From an uncultured Bacteroidales bacterium (GTDB taxonomy: Bacteria; Bacteroidota; Bacteroidia; Bacteroidales; Muribaculaceae), in contig CACYVC010000011.1 of the NCBI GenBank assembly GCA_902777835.1, positions 1-64,000 on the forward strand: 64,000 nucleotides of DNA, given 5' to 3'. Shown piece after piece: positions 44,907 to 53,859 of this stretch. Each line of letters opens with the position of its first letter. The first letter of the stretch is position 1. The position numbers and the translations under genes were made by a program. Under the pieces are notes generated by a model, which worked only from the letters and a program-made list of their open reading frames with translations, was not told the DNA's origin and searched no databases.

Positions 44907-45794
44907 TTACAATTTTTCCACCATTATAACTCCTATCAAAACCAAAGCACAACCAACGACTGCCACCATCCCCACGTGTTCGCCCAAGAGTATTGCACCC
45001 ATCACAATTGAAATGATTGGGTCTAGATACAGGTAGTTGCTTGCTCTAATAGCGCCTATCTTCTTAATTACCAAATTCCAGACAAAGAACGCGGCCATCG
45101 AGCAAACCAAAGCCAAAAACAACATGTTAGCCAATATATCGGGGCGCAATAAAGTGGAGATAGGCGTTAATGGTTCAAGAAACATTAACGGACACGCACA
45201 CAACATTCCATAAATCATCACTTTGCGAGTAATCGACAATGTGCTATGGCGACCCTGCACCCGCTTGAGAAGCACGCTATAAACCGCCCAAGAAAGAGCT
45301 GCCAAAAACGACAATATATTGCCTAGCAAACCATCGCCCCATACCAGGCCATCGCGAAATGTAACCACAGCCACTCCCATAAACGCCACCATCGAACTTA
45401 GCAATATTTTCCAGGAGAAATTTTCTTCTTTCAAGAAAATAGCAGCTAGAATTGTGGTGAGTAGTGGGTTGATGGCTATCACTATCACAACGTCGCTCAT
45501 TAGTGTTAAATTTAGAGCAACATTTTGGAGGACAAAGTACATGGCACCGCCTGTGAGTCCACATAGCACCGCCAGAGCCTCATCACGCCAACCCCAAAAC
45601 TTCACTCTAAATCGAGAAATGACGAGCAAGCCCAAATAAGCAACCATCGAGCGATATACAAATAGTTCGGTTGGAGTTATACCATTGGCAAGCAATATCT
45701 TTGTAAACGGAAACGATACTCCCCATGCCAATATCACCAGTATTGCTATAAGATGATACCACACGTTTGTTGTATTACTTTTCATCCCACTCAT
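44907..45794 (-). CDS. EamA/DMT family transporter
   Basis: About 295 residues with ten hydrophobic helices in two EamA repeats (AWGVSFPFTKILLANGITP in the first, LSWAVYSVLLKRVQGR at the start of the second). Drug/metabolite exporter superfamily; substrate unknown. The ATG at 45794 overlaps the AlkD-like stop (ATGA); ATGs at 45806 and 45785 are alternatives and the family does not decide between them. Confidence 0.85.
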   Translation of the reverse strand: MSGMKSNTTNVWYHLIAILVILAWGVSFPFTKILLANGITPTELFVYRSMVAYLGLLVISRFRVKFWGWRDEALAVLCGLTGGAMYFVLQNVALNLTLMSDVVIVIAINPLLTTILAAIFLKEENFSWKILLSSMVAFMGVAVVTFRDGLVWGDGLLGNILSFLAALSWAVYSVLLKRVQGRHSTLSITRKVMIYGMLCACPLMFLEPLTPISTLLRPDILANMLFLALVCSMAAFFVWNLVIKKIGAIRASNYLYLDPIISIVMGAILLGEHVGMVAVVGCALVLIGVIMVEKL

Positions 45795-46573
45795 TTCTTC
45801 ATCCATAGTTTACGTTCTTCATCACTCATACGCTCGATGGCATATCGTAATGCTGTACGAGGCATTTCGTGGGCATGCTGGCCCAAGAACTCGCGCAGCA
45901 CGTCGATGCTCACCCTCTTGCCCATCTCGCGCAGCATCCATCCGACGGCTTTGTGCATCAGGTCGTGAGGATGTAGCAGATGGTGCTTAGCATAACGCAA
46001 CGTGAAGTTCGGTTCGCCATGCATGAGTGGTGCAAGCGTACACACCATCGACATGCGTTGTTCCCACAGGTTGTCGCTCGCAGCCAGCCGGTCGAGTGTG
46101 GCAAGTTTTTCCTCGTCGCTGTAATTTGACGGCAGCATAAGCCACTCTCCCAAAATCTTATATACCGACAAGTCAACGAGGTCCCAGTTGTTGGCACAAT
46201 GGGCATGGCTCAGATAAAACTCTACGATGCCATCACGAATGGCAATCGCTTTTGCATCGTTTATCAATTGCTTTTTGCATTGAGATTCAAATTGTTTCAC
46301 TAGCACCAGCAAGCCGCACAGTCGAACTTCATGCCACTGCGAGGAGAGAAGGATTTCTATCTCATCCAGTGGCAGTGTCTTGCAACGAGCCACAACACGG
46401 CGAGATTCAGGGACTTTTATCCCCAAGAACATGTCGCCTTCTCCATAGTCTCCCTCGCCAGTCTTGAAAAACCGCATCAAGTGCTGTGACTGCTTTTCAT
46501 CGGCAAGCGACTCCAAGCAGGCAATCACCTGCTTAGCAGTATTCAAATCCTTTGCAATATCGCTAGTGGCCAC
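45791..46573 (-). CDS. DNA alkylation repair enzyme (AlkD-like HEAT protein)
   Basis: 260 residues, all-helical. FFKTGEGDYGEGDMFLGIKVPESR, then the Trp/Asp-containing NNWDLVDLS and GWMLREMGKR are typical of the AlkD-like family, HEAT-repeat DNA glycosylases for bulky or cationic alkyl lesions. It lies 12 bases after the flavoprotein gene and overlaps the EamA gene. Enzyme activity is inferred from the family. Confidence 0.87.
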   Translation of the reverse strand: MATSDIAKDLNTAKQVIACLESLADEKQSQHLMRFFKTGEGDYGEGDMFLGIKVPESRRVVARCKTLPLDEIEILLSSQWHEVRLCGLLVLVKQFESQCKKQLINDAKAIAIRDGIVEFYLSHAHCANNWDLVDLSVYKILGEWLMLPSNYSDEEKLATLDRLAASDNLWEQRMSMVCTLAPLMHGEPNFTLRYAKHHLLHPHDLMHKAVGWMLREMGKRVSIDVLREFLGQHAHEMPRTALRYAIERMSDEERKLWMKK

Positions 46574-46585
46574 TATACTAATCTT

Positions 46586-47194
46586 TTATCTAATAAAATG
46601 CATTGGTTGCCACTCTTCTTTGGCAGGGGAAGGAGCATTGTTCTTAAGAAGCCAAGCCATGTTGCGCGCTAGATGACGCATGGTCTGCATGCCTTCAACA
46701 TCGAGTTTTGCCTCTCCCTTGTTCATGCCATAGACTATGTTCCAGTATTGAGAAGTCACCAATGGCATGTTCTTGAGCTGGAATGGCATCATCAGCGTCT
46801 GCAACGCTGCGGTAGCGCCACCACGACGGCACACGGCAACAGCAGCGGCAGGTTTGTTGTCAACTTGCGCGCCGGCATAGAACGCACGCTGAATTAGCGC
46901 TAGCACCTGTCCAGCAGGCTGACCATAATACACTGGTGAGCCCACCACAAGAGCATCGGCAGCGCTCATCTTTGCAATCATCTCGTTGCAGATGTCGTCA
47001 TCGAAGGCGCACTTGTCGTTACGCAGTTCGTGGCACTTGCCGCAGGCAATACACCCGCGCACTGGCCTCATCCCAATCCATGCTATCTCGGTTTCTACAC
47101 CAAGCTCATTCAGAGTCTTTGCCGCCTCGCTCAAAGCAAGAAAGGTGTTGCCATCCTTGCGAGGAGAACCATTTATAAGCAAAACTTTACTCAT
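46586..47194 (-). CDS. Flavodoxin-fold NAD(P)H-dependent FMN reductase
   Basis: 202 residues. The N-terminus VLLINGSPRKDGNTFLAL is the FMN-phosphate loop of the family; a CIACGKCHELRNDKC segment follows at about residue 47, and VVGSPVYYGQPAG at about 85 is the second flavin loop. The Cys cluster suggests a bound metal or disulfide and is common in this iron-sulfur-flavoprotein-like subgroup. First gene of the operon; promoter 31 bases upstream. Confidence 0.87.
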   Translation of the reverse strand: MSKVLLINGSPRKDGNTFLALSEAAKTLNELGVETEIAWIGMRPVRGCIACGKCHELRNDKCAFDDDICNEMIAKMSAADALVVGSPVYYGQPAGQVLALIQRAFYAGAQVDNKPAAAVAVCRRGGATAALQTLMMPFQLKNMPLVTSQYWNIVYGMNKGEAKLDVEGMQTMRHLARNMAWLLKNNAPSPAKEEWQPMHFIR

Positions 47195-47224
47195 CTTTTA
47201 AAATTTATAGTTACAAAATCGCCA

Positions 47225-47232
47225 CAAAATTA
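47225..47232 (-). promoter_or_regulatory. Promoter of the flavoprotein operon
   Basis: CAAAATTA on the plus strand is TAATTTTG on the minus strand, 31 bases upstream of the flavoprotein start codon. Confidence 0.6.
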
Positions 47233-47265
47233 GTAAAAACTCAAGAAAAACACAATGAAAGACTT

Positions 47266-47314
47266 CAGAAATCAGAAATCAGGCATCTGACAACTAAAAT
47301 CTGAAAACTATTTA
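47266..47314 (+). repeat. Heptad block before the prfA promoter
   Basis: CAGAAAT, CAGAAAT, CAGGCAT, CTGACAA, CTAAAAT, CTGAAAA, CTATTTA in one register, ending one base before TAACTTTG. Confidence 0.8.
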
Positions 47315-47315
47315 G

Positions 47316-47323
47316 TAACTTTG
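47316..47323 (+). promoter_or_regulatory. -7 promoter element for prfA
   Basis: TAACTTTG, 20 bases upstream of the start codon; the -33 region would fall in the heptad block. Confidence 0.6.
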
Positions 47324-47343
47324 CAGCCAAAATAACGTCATAT

Positions 47344-48453
47344 ATGGCAAATAACACATTACTAGAACGGCTGGATGGCCTTGACGCGCGATTTGAGGAG
47401 ATTCAGACTCTCATCACAGACCCTTCGGTCATCGCCGACCAGAAGAGATATGTAAAGCTGAGCAAGGAATATAAGAGTCTTGAGAATCTGCTCAGTGTGA
47501 CGCACGAATACAAGAAGAAAATTCAGGACTTGGAGGATGCTAAGGAACTACTCGCCAGCGAGAGCGATGAGGAGCTGCGTGCTATGGCTCGTGAGGAAAT
47601 CGACGCCAACCAGGAAGAACTTCCCAAACTTGAGGAGAAAATCAAACTGCTTCTCATTCCCGAAGACCCAGAGGACTCGAAAAATGCCATCATTGAAATC
47701 CGTGGCGGCACAGGAGGTGACGAGGCAGCCATCTTTGCTGGCGACCTGGCTCGCATGTACACTCGCTACTGCGAGAGCAAAGGCTGGAAAATAGAGATGT
47801 CATCTTGCAGCGAGGGCGCAGCTGGCGGCTTCAAAGAAATCGTGTTCAGTGTCACAGGCAATGGTGTGTATGGGACCTTAAAATATGAGAGCGGCGTTCA
47901 CCGTGTGCAACGTGTGCCAGTAACCGAGACGCAGGGAAGAGTTCACACCTCGGCAGCATCGGTGGCAATATTGCCTGAGGCAGAACCGTTTGATATTGAG
48001 ATTAACGAAGGTGAGATCAAGTGGGACTACTTCCGCTCTAGCGGTGCCGGAGGCCAAAACGTGAACAAGGTGAACTCGGGAGTGCGCCTGCGTTACATGT
48101 GGAACAATCCCAACACTGGCGAGGACCAGGAAATCCTCATCGAATGTACCGAGACCCGCGACCAGCCCAAGAACAAGGAACGCGCGCTGGCTCGCTTGCG
48201 CACCTTTATCTATGACAAGGAGCACCAGAAGTATGTTGATGACATCGCCAGCCGCCGCAAGACACTGGTGAGCACTGGTGACCGCTCGGCAAAGATTCGC
48301 ACTTACAACTACCCTCAAGGTCGCATCACCGACCATCGCATAGGCTACACTATCTACAACCTGCCTGCCTTTATGGACGGCGACATTCAAGACTGCATCG
48401 ACCATCTCATCGTTGCCGAGAATGCCGAGAAACTCAAAGAAGCGGAACTATAA
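47344..48453 (+). CDS. prfA: Peptide chain release factor 1
   Basis: 369 residues, full length. It releases peptides at UAA and UAG. The GGQ motif (SSGAGGQNVNKVNSG) near residue 235 catalyses hydrolysis, and the anticodon-like recognition region (HTSAASVAILPE) is of the RF1 rather than the RF2 type. No programmed frameshift is present. Alone on its transcript. Confidence 0.95.
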   Translation: MANNTLLERLDGLDARFEEIQTLITDPSVIADQKRYVKLSKEYKSLENLLSVTHEYKKKIQDLEDAKELLASESDEELRAMAREEIDANQEELPKLEEKIKLLLIPEDPEDSKNAIIEIRGGTGGDEAAIFAGDLARMYTRYCESKGWKIEMSSCSEGAAGGFKEIVFSVTGNGVYGTLKYESGVHRVQRVPVTETQGRVHTSAASVAILPEAEPFDIEINEGEIKWDYFRSSGAGGQNVNKVNSGVRLRYMWNNPNTGEDQEILIECTETRDQPKNKERALARLRTFIYDKEHQKYVDDIASRRKTLVSTGDRSAKIRTYNYPQGRITDHRIGYTIYNLPAFMDGDIQDCIDHLIVAENAEKLKEAEL

Positions 48454-48707
48454 TTAAATGTTAAGTGTTAAGTTGTAAGTGTTAAGTGTGCGCTTTGAAC
48501 AGTTGAGAGGGGAGAGTAGTTTTTAGTTTATAGTTTATAATTCATAGTTCACAGTATTGAGATTGCACATCAACTACTTTTGTCACTGTCTTCGATAAAC
48601 GATAAACGCATAACGATAAACGAAAAACGAACTCCCTTCCACTTTCCACTTTCCACCAATAAACGAAAATTCTGACAACTAATAACTGATAACTAAAAAC
48701 TATTTAC
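48453..48707 (+). repeat. Long composite heptad block between prfA and pgk
   Basis: This 304-base gap holds two in-register runs. 48453-48564: ATTAAAT, GTTAAGT, GTTAAGT, TGTAAGT, GTTAAGT, GTGCGCT, TTGAACA, GTTGAGA, GGGGAGA, GTAGTTT, TTAGTTT, ATAGTTT, ATAATTC, ATAGTTC, ACAGTAT. 48594-48700: GATAAAC, GATAAAC, GCATAAC, GATAAAC, GAAAAAC, GAACTCC, CTTCCAC, TTTCCAC, TTTCCAC, then CTGACAACT-type words up to the pgk promoter. Bases 48607-48642 recur inverted at 51857-51892. Confidence 0.85.
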
Positions 48708-48715
48708 TAACTTTG
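48708..48715 (+). promoter_or_regulatory. -7 promoter element for pgk
   Basis: TAACTTTG, 42 bases upstream of the pgk start codon, directly following the heptad block. Confidence 0.65.
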
Positions 48716-48757
48716 CACTCGAAAAAAAATAGGTAATATTATAAAATAAATCAAATC

Positions 48758-50011
48758 ATGGCTAATTTTAATGATTACAACTTTGCCGGTAAGAAGGCAA
48801 TTGTGCGTGTTGATTTCAATGTTCCTCTGAATGAGGAAGGTAAAGTTACCGACGACACCCGCATTCGCGGTGCGTTGCCCACCCTCAAGAAGATTCTCGC
48901 CGACGGCGGAAGTCTGGTTGTGATGTCACACATGGGCAAGCCTAAAGGAAAGGTGAATGCAAAGCTCTCTCTGAGCCAGATTGTTGGCGATGTGGCTGCT
49001 GCTCTTAGCACAGAAGTAAAATTCGCTCCCGACTGCGCTAAGGCTGCCGACGCTGCCTCAGCTCTTAAGCCCGGTGAAGTACTCCTGCTTGAGAATCTGC
49101 GTTTCTATCCCGAGGAGGAAGGTAAGCCTGTAGGTATCGACAAAGAAGATCCTGCCTATAACGACGCCAAAAAGGAGATGAAGACCCGTCAGGCTGAGTT
49201 TGCCAAGACCCTTGCCAGCTATGCCGACTGCTATGTGAACGACGCCTTCGGCACCGCTCACCGCCGTCACGCCTCTACTGCTGTCATTGCCGACTATTTC
49301 GACGATAACAACAAGATGCTCGGCCTTCTCATGGAAAAAGAGGTCACTGCTATCGACAACGTGCTCAAGAACGCTCAGCACCCCTTCACTGCCATCATTG
49401 GTGGTAGCAAGGTATCATCGAAGCTCGCCGTTATCAAGAACCTGCTTGACAAGGTTGACAACCTCATCATTGGCGGCGGCATGGGATTCACATTCTTCAA
49501 AGCCCAAGGTGGTAAAATTGGCAACTCGCTCCACGAGGATGACCTCATGCCCGAGGCTCTGAATGTGCTCGCCGAAGCCGAGAAGAAGGGTGTTCACGTA
49601 CAACTCTCTGTTGCCACAGTTGCTGGTCGTGAATTCAAGAACGATACTGAGCAACGCATCTTCGACACCCACAACATCGAGGACGGATGGGAAGGCATGG
49701 ATGCCAGTCCCGCTTCGCTCGCACTGTGGAAGGAAATCATCATGAACAGCAAGACCATCCTCTGGAACGGTCCTGTGGGCGTGTTTGAGTTTGAGAACTT
49801 TGCTAAGGGTACTGGCGAAATCGCTAAATACGTAGCCGAAGCAACTAAGAACGGTGCATATTCACTCGTAGGGGGTGGCGACTCAGTGGCCGCTGTCAAC
49901 AAGTTCGGTCTCGCCGATCAAGTATCTTACGTCTCTACTGGTGGTGGTGCAATGCTCGAAGCCATCGAGGGAAAAGTCCTCCCAGGTGTTGCAGCCATCA
50001 AGGGTGAGTAA
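48758..50011 (+). CDS. pgk: Phosphoglycerate kinase
   Basis: 417 residues, full length. It makes ATP from 1,3-bisphosphoglycerate in glycolysis. [11 protein letters not shown] (substrate Asp/Asn), HMGKPKG, the hinge [28 protein letters not shown] and the C-terminal [13 protein letters not shown] with the nucleotide loop are present. Single gene between a heptad-block promoter region and a strong terminator. Confidence 0.96.
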   Translation: MANFNDYNFAGKKAIVRVDFNVPLNEEGKVTDDTRIRGALPTLKKILADGGSLVVMSHMGKPKGKVNAKLSLSQIVGDVAAALSTEVKFAPDCAKAADAASALKPGEVLLLENLRFYPEEEGKPVGIDKEDPAYNDAKKEMKTRQAEFAKTLASYADCYVNDAFGTAHRRHASTAVIADYFDDNNKMLGLLMEKEVTAIDNVLKNAQHPFTAIIGGSKVSSKLAVIKNLLDKVDNLIIGGGMGFTFFKAQGGKIGNSLHEDDLMPEALNVLAEAEKKGVHVQLSVATVAGREFKNDTEQRIFDTHNIEDGWEGMDASPASLALWKEIIMNSKTILWNGPVGVFEFENFAKGTGEIAKYVAEATKNGAYSLVGGGDSVAAVNKFGLADQVSYVSTGGGAMLEAIEGKVLPGVAAIKGE

Positions 50012-50024
50012 TCACAACACACAT

Positions 50025-50062
50025 AAAAAAACGGCTCATCAATAACGGTGAGCCGTTTTTTG
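50025..50062. terminator. Bidirectional terminator between pgk and ettA
   Basis: AACGGCTCA (50030-50038) pairs with TGAGCCGTT (50049-50057) flanked by an A-run and a T-run. Confidence 0.9.
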
Positions 50063-50089
50063 TTACTTATAACATATCAACTAATCTCA

Positions 50090-51787
50090 TCAATCACTCA
50101 CCAGCTTGCGGTAACGCACGCGGGTGGGTTCTTCTTTGCCCAGGCGCTTGAGCTTGTTTTCTTCGTACTCAGAATAGGAACCTTCGAAGAAGAACACATT
50201 GCTGTCGCCCTCAAAGGCTAAAATGTGTGTGCAAATGCGATCGAGGAACCAGCGGTCGTGACTAATAACCACCGCGCAGCCAGCGAAGTCGTCGAGACCT
50301 TCCTCAAGAGCGCGCAGAGTGTTAACGTCAATATCGTTGGTGGGCTCATCGAGTAGCAGCACGTTGCCCTCTTCTTTGAGTGCCAATGCCAGTTGCAAGC
50401 GATTGCGTTCGCCACCGCTCAGCACACCGCATTTTTTCTGCTGGTCAACACCCGAGAAGTTGAAGCGCGACAGATAAGCTCTAGCATTCACGTCACGGCC
50501 GCCCATGCGAAGCAGTTCTACCCCACCCGAAATAACCTCATAGACAGTCTTGTCTGGGTCAATGCTGGTGTGTTGCTGATCAACATACACAGCCTTTACC
50601 GTCTCGCCTACCTCAAAGGTACCACTGTCGGGGTTCTCAAGACCCATAATCAAGCGGAACAACGTTGTCTTACCTGCACCATTAGGGCCAATCACTCCCA
50701 CAATGCCGTTAGGTGGAAGCATGAAGTTGAGGTCATCAAAGAGCAGTTTGTCGCCAAAAGCCTTTGCTACATGTTGAGCCTCAATCACCTTGTTGCCCAA
50801 ACGCGGACCATTAGGGATGAAAATCTCTAGTTTCTCCTCTTTCTCTTTCACGGTCTCGTTGAGTAGCTTGTCGTAGCTGTTCAAACGCGCCTTACCTTTA
50901 GCTTGACGAGCCTTGGGTGCCATACGAACCCATTCAAGCTCACGCTGCAGAGTCTTGCGGCGCTTGCTCTCGGTCTTCTCCTCTTGCGCTAGTCGTTGAG
51001 TCTTCTGTTCAAGCCAACTGCTGTAGTTACCACGCCAGGGGATACCCTCGCCACGGTCGAGTTCCAGAATCCATCCTGCTACATGGTCGAGGAAGTAGCG
51101 ATCGTGAGTCACGGCAATCACAGTACCTTCATACTGCTGCAAGTGCTGTTCGAGCCAGTCGATAGACTCCGCATCGAGATGGTTGGTAGGCTCATCAAGC
51201 AGCAGCACGTCAGGTTTCTGCAGCAACAACCGGCACAATGCAACGCGTCGTCGCTCACCACCGCTAAGGTGTTCGGTACTCTCGTCACCTTGAGGGCAAC
51301 GCAGTGCATCCATAGCGCGCTCAAGACGGCTGTCAAGATTCCAAGCGTCGGTGGCGTCAATAATGTCTTGCAACTCTGCTTGGCGAGCAAAAAGTTCATT
51401 CATCTTGTTCTCATCCTCGTAATATTCGGGCAAACCAAACTTCTGATTTATCTCCTCATATTCCTTTAGAGCGTCAACAATGTGCTGCACGCCTTCCTGC
51501 ACCACTTCTTTCACGGTCTTTGTGGGATCAAGCTGTGGATCCTGAGGTAAATAACCCACACTGTAACCTGGCGCAAACACTACCTCGCCCTGATACTGTT
51601 TCTCAATGCCAGCAATGATTTTCATCAACGTGGATTTACCTGCGCCATTGAGACCAATGATGCCAATCTTAGCCCCATAGAAGAACGAGAGATAAATGTT
51701 CTTGAGAATCTGTTTCTGGTTTTGCTGAATTGTCTTGCTCACCCCTACCATTGAGAAGATGATTTTCTTGTCGTCAACTGTTGCCAT
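50090..51787 (-). CDS. ettA: Energy-dependent translational throttle protein EttA (ABC-F)
   Basis: 565 residues, two ABC domains: GLNGAGKSTLMKI with LSGGERRRVALCRLLL in the first and GPNGAGKTTLFRL with LSGGERNRLQLALAL in the second. The arm and linker between them (about 245-320, rich in Lys/Arg) and the N-terminus IIFSMVGVSKTIQQNQKQIL are typical of EttA, which binds the ribosomal E site in response to ADP/ATP. It is the second ABC-F protein in the window. A heptad block lies directly upstream. Confidence 0.92.
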   Translation of the reverse strand: MATVDDKKIIFSMVGVSKTIQQNQKQILKNIYLSFFYGAKIGIIGLNGAGKSTLMKIIAGIEKQYQGEVVFAPGYSVGYLPQDPQLDPTKTVKEVVQEGVQHIVDALKEYEEINQKFGLPEYYEDENKMNELFARQAELQDIIDATDAWNLDSRLERAMDALRCPQGDESTEHLSGGERRRVALCRLLLQKPDVLLLDEPTNHLDAESIDWLEQHLQQYEGTVIAVTHDRYFLDHVAGWILELDRGEGIPWRGNYSSWLEQKTQRLAQEEKTESKRRKTLQRELEWVRMAPKARQAKGKARLNSYDKLLNETVKEKEEKLEIFIPNGPRLGNKVIEAQHVAKAFGDKLLFDDLNFMLPPNGIVGVIGPNGAGKTTLFRLIMGLENPDSGTFEVGETVKAVYVDQQHTSIDPDKTVYEVISGGVELLRMGGRDVNARAYLSRFNFSGVDQQKKCGVLSGGERNRLQLALALKEEGNVLLLDEPTNDIDVNTLRALEEGLDDFAGCAVVISHDRWFLDRICTHILAFEGDSNVFFFEGSYSEYEENKLKRLGKEEPTRVRYRKLVSD

Positions 51788-51792
51788 AAATA

Positions 51793-51960
51793 TATAAGTG
51801 TTAAGTGTTAAATGTTAAGTGTTAAGTGAGCGCCTACGGCTCATGAAAGGTGGAACGTGGAAGGGAGTTCGTTTTTCGTTTATCGTTATTCGTTTTTCGG
51901 GGATCGGTGGAAAATGAAAACTCATAACTATGAACTGTGAACTATGAACTGTGAACTGTT
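51793..51960. repeat. 24-unit heptad block between ettA and the MBL gene
   Basis: An unbroken 7-base register: TATAAGT, GTTAAGT, GTTAAAT, GTTAAGT, GTTAAGT, GAGCGCC, TACGGCT, CATGAAA, GGTGGAA, CGTGGAA, GGGAGTT, CGTTTTT, CGTTTAT, CGTTATT, CGTTTTT, CGGGGAT, CGGTGGA, AAATGAA, AACTCAT, AACTATG, AACTGTG, AACTATG, AACTGTG, AACTGTT. It starts 5 bases from the ettA start codon and runs into the coding end of the MBL gene. Confidence 0.9.
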
Positions 51961-52715
51961 ATCTCCATCCCATCATATGCTAGTTCTACGCCTTGAGGCA
52001 GAAGTTTTGAGGTCTCAGCGTGCAAGCCAATGCCATGACTCATGTGAATGAGCACTGCCCTACTCGGCTTTATCTGTTCAATGATTTCAAGCGCTTGGGA
52101 GAGCGAGATGTGCGAAAGATGCTCCTCAAAGCGCAGCGCATTAAGCACAAGCACCTTAATGCCATGCAAGCGTTCTATTTGCTCCTGAGCGATGGTCTTG
52201 CAATCGGTGATATAGGCAAGGTCACCAATCTTGAAACCAAGAATTGGAAGTTTGTAATGAAGTACAGGAATCGGTTCCACCATTATACCTGCACAGTCAA
52301 AAGGTTCTTTGTCGTTTATTTCCAGCAAGTCGTAGTGCGGAACTCCTGGATAGGGATTCTCGGCAAAGCAGTAGGCAAGGCGGTTGTGCAAAGCATCTAT
52401 CACATCACGCCTTGCATAGATTGGCAAGTCGCTGAAACCTCGCAGTTCCTCCAGGCCACCAATGTGGTCGTAGTGGATGTGAGTGATGAGCAAGGCATCG
52501 AGATGAGCATCGCCTGTGCTCAGAATCTGCTGGCGGAAATCGGGGCCACAGTCTATCAGGATGCGCTTACCTCGCCATTCCACCAAGGCAGACTGGCGAA
52601 GACGCTTGTCATGAGGGTCGCTTGAGAGGCACACCTCGCACTGGCACCCCATCTGCGGCACACCGGTGCTAGTGCCACTGCCAAGTATCGTTATCTTTAA
52701 CCTGTCGTCTCTCAT
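51942..52715 (-). CDS. MBL-fold metallo-hydrolase (PhnP-like)
   Basis: 257 residues. Metal-binding motif THIHYDHIGGL near residue 77, a GSGTSTGVPQMGCQCEVC N-terminal segment with Cys pair, DCGPDFRQQ, and LNALRFEEHLSHISL and HMSHGIGLH near the C-terminus. This is the PhnP/RNase Z-like group of phosphodiesterases; substrate unknown. The last codons (TVHSS, stop) are encoded by heptad repeat DNA. Its ATG overlaps the lipoprotein stop (TAATG). Confidence 0.87.
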   Translation of the reverse strand: MRDDRLKITILGSGTSTGVPQMGCQCEVCLSSDPHDKRLRQSALVEWRGKRILIDCGPDFRQQILSTGDAHLDALLITHIHYDHIGGLEELRGFSDLPIYARRDVIDALHNRLAYCFAENPYPGVPHYDLLEINDKEPFDCAGIMVEPIPVLHYKLPILGFKIGDLAYITDCKTIAQEQIERLHGIKVLVLNALRFEEHLSHISLSQALEIIEQIKPSRAVLIHMSHGIGLHAETSKLLPQGVELAYDGMEITVHSS

Positions 52716-53647
52716 TATCTGAATTCTTTTAACAGACCATCAACAAAAAACAGATATCGCCCTCCATCATAATACCAATATTCCCGCAATCCCGACTGGT
52801 CGGGAAGTTGACGCACGTTCACCGGATTGCCCATCGCCAAGCGGCACTCCTCTTTGGTCATGCCCTCATCCACCTTGCCATTAACGATATTATTCCAAGT
52901 GACAGGTGAAATATCGGGATACTGTTTGCGCACATCGGTCAAAGAAAAAAGTGAGTCAAAGTCACGGCCTGCGCCATCAGTGCCAGGAACCTTCATCCAC
53001 ACAAAGGCCCTATCGCTGTTGTCCTGAGCGCTGAACTCCACCCTAAGCGGATGCGCCGTGTCGCCTGGTTTAATGGCTGTAATCATAACAGGAATAAATC
53101 GGCGACCTTTAATTTGGTAACCATCATCGATACCATACCATAAAGGGGTCTTGACATATACCGTCTTGTTCACCAACCGCTTTGTCAAATCTTGAACCAC
53201 ATCGTCATCAACCATAAAAGGTATGGTGAATGAGCGACGATTCACATCGGCATAAACTTTTCCTGAAGGATATACTAGGCTATGGCCTTCAAAATCGAAG
53301 AATATATCTACCACCTCGCTATTGTCGAGCTGGCGGTGAGTGTCAAATCCCTTATATGTAAGCATCTTGCCCTCAAGCTCTAATGTATCGATGTCATAGG
53401 CGGAAGAGGGCTTGAAGATGAGCCTTGCACGATTATCGACACACCAAAACCCCTTGCCCTCATGCCACGACAAGAGAGAGTCGGCACGGGAGGGCAACGA
53501 CGACTCTCCGCCACTATTATCCATCTGCTCAATTGCACGCTTCACATCTTTCTCGGTAATCGCCTTGGTGCCCTCAACACCAGTAAAGCAGCCGCTCAAC
53601 ATAAATGGCAAGCAACCTAGCATCAATATCTGAAAAACATTTCTCAT
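52715..53647 (-). CDS. Lipoprotein with BamE-like C-terminus
   Basis: 310 residues with a lipoprotein signal (LMLGCLPFMLSGC, the lipobox Cys at residue 21). The middle resembles no family I know. The last 60 residues, KVDEGMTKEECRLAMGNPVNV then LREYWYYDGGRYLFFVDGLL, follow the SmpA/OmlA (BamE) pattern of a helix, a GxP turn and a W-Y strand. Probably envelope-located. Translationally coupled to the MBL hydrolase. Confidence 0.72.
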   Translation of the reverse strand: MRNVFQILMLGCLPFMLSGCFTGVEGTKAITEKDVKRAIEQMDNSGGESSLPSRADSLLSWHEGKGFWCVDNRARLIFKPSSAYDIDTLELEGKMLTYKGFDTHRQLDNSEVVDIFFDFEGHSLVYPSGKVYADVNRRSFTIPFMVDDDVVQDLTKRLVNKTVYVKTPLWYGIDDGYQIKGRRFIPVMITAIKPGDTAHPLRVEFSAQDNSDRAFVWMKVPGTDGAGRDFDSLFSLTDVRKQYPDISPVTWNNIVNGKVDEGMTKEECRLAMGNPVNVRQLPDQSGLREYWYYDGGRYLFFVDGLLKEFR

Positions 53648-53669
53648 CCAGTTTATGATTTTTCAACTA

Positions 53670-53677
53670 CAAAGTTA
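53670..53677 (-). promoter_or_regulatory. Promoter of the lipoprotein-MBL pair
   Basis: CAAAGTTA on the plus strand is TAACTTTG on the minus strand, 23 bases upstream of the lipoprotein start codon. Confidence 0.6.
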
Positions 53678-53802
53678 ATCTTTTGACGCCAATATGCACT
53701 CATAACCACTGTATTTTTCATCTTTTTTATAACAAATCTTCTTTTCTGGCACTTTTTATAAAAAAAACACATCACAATAGCGGTCGTTTGAAATAAAATG
53801 TT

Positions 53803-53810
53803 TAATTTTG
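53803..53810 (+). promoter_or_regulatory. -7 promoter element for the nucleoside phosphorylase gene
   Basis: TAATTTTG, 49 bases upstream of the start codon. Confidence 0.5.
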
Positions 53811-53859
53811 CTTTTTATTACAAAACTAGGGAAACAAAATAATCAAAACCTCTCATAGT

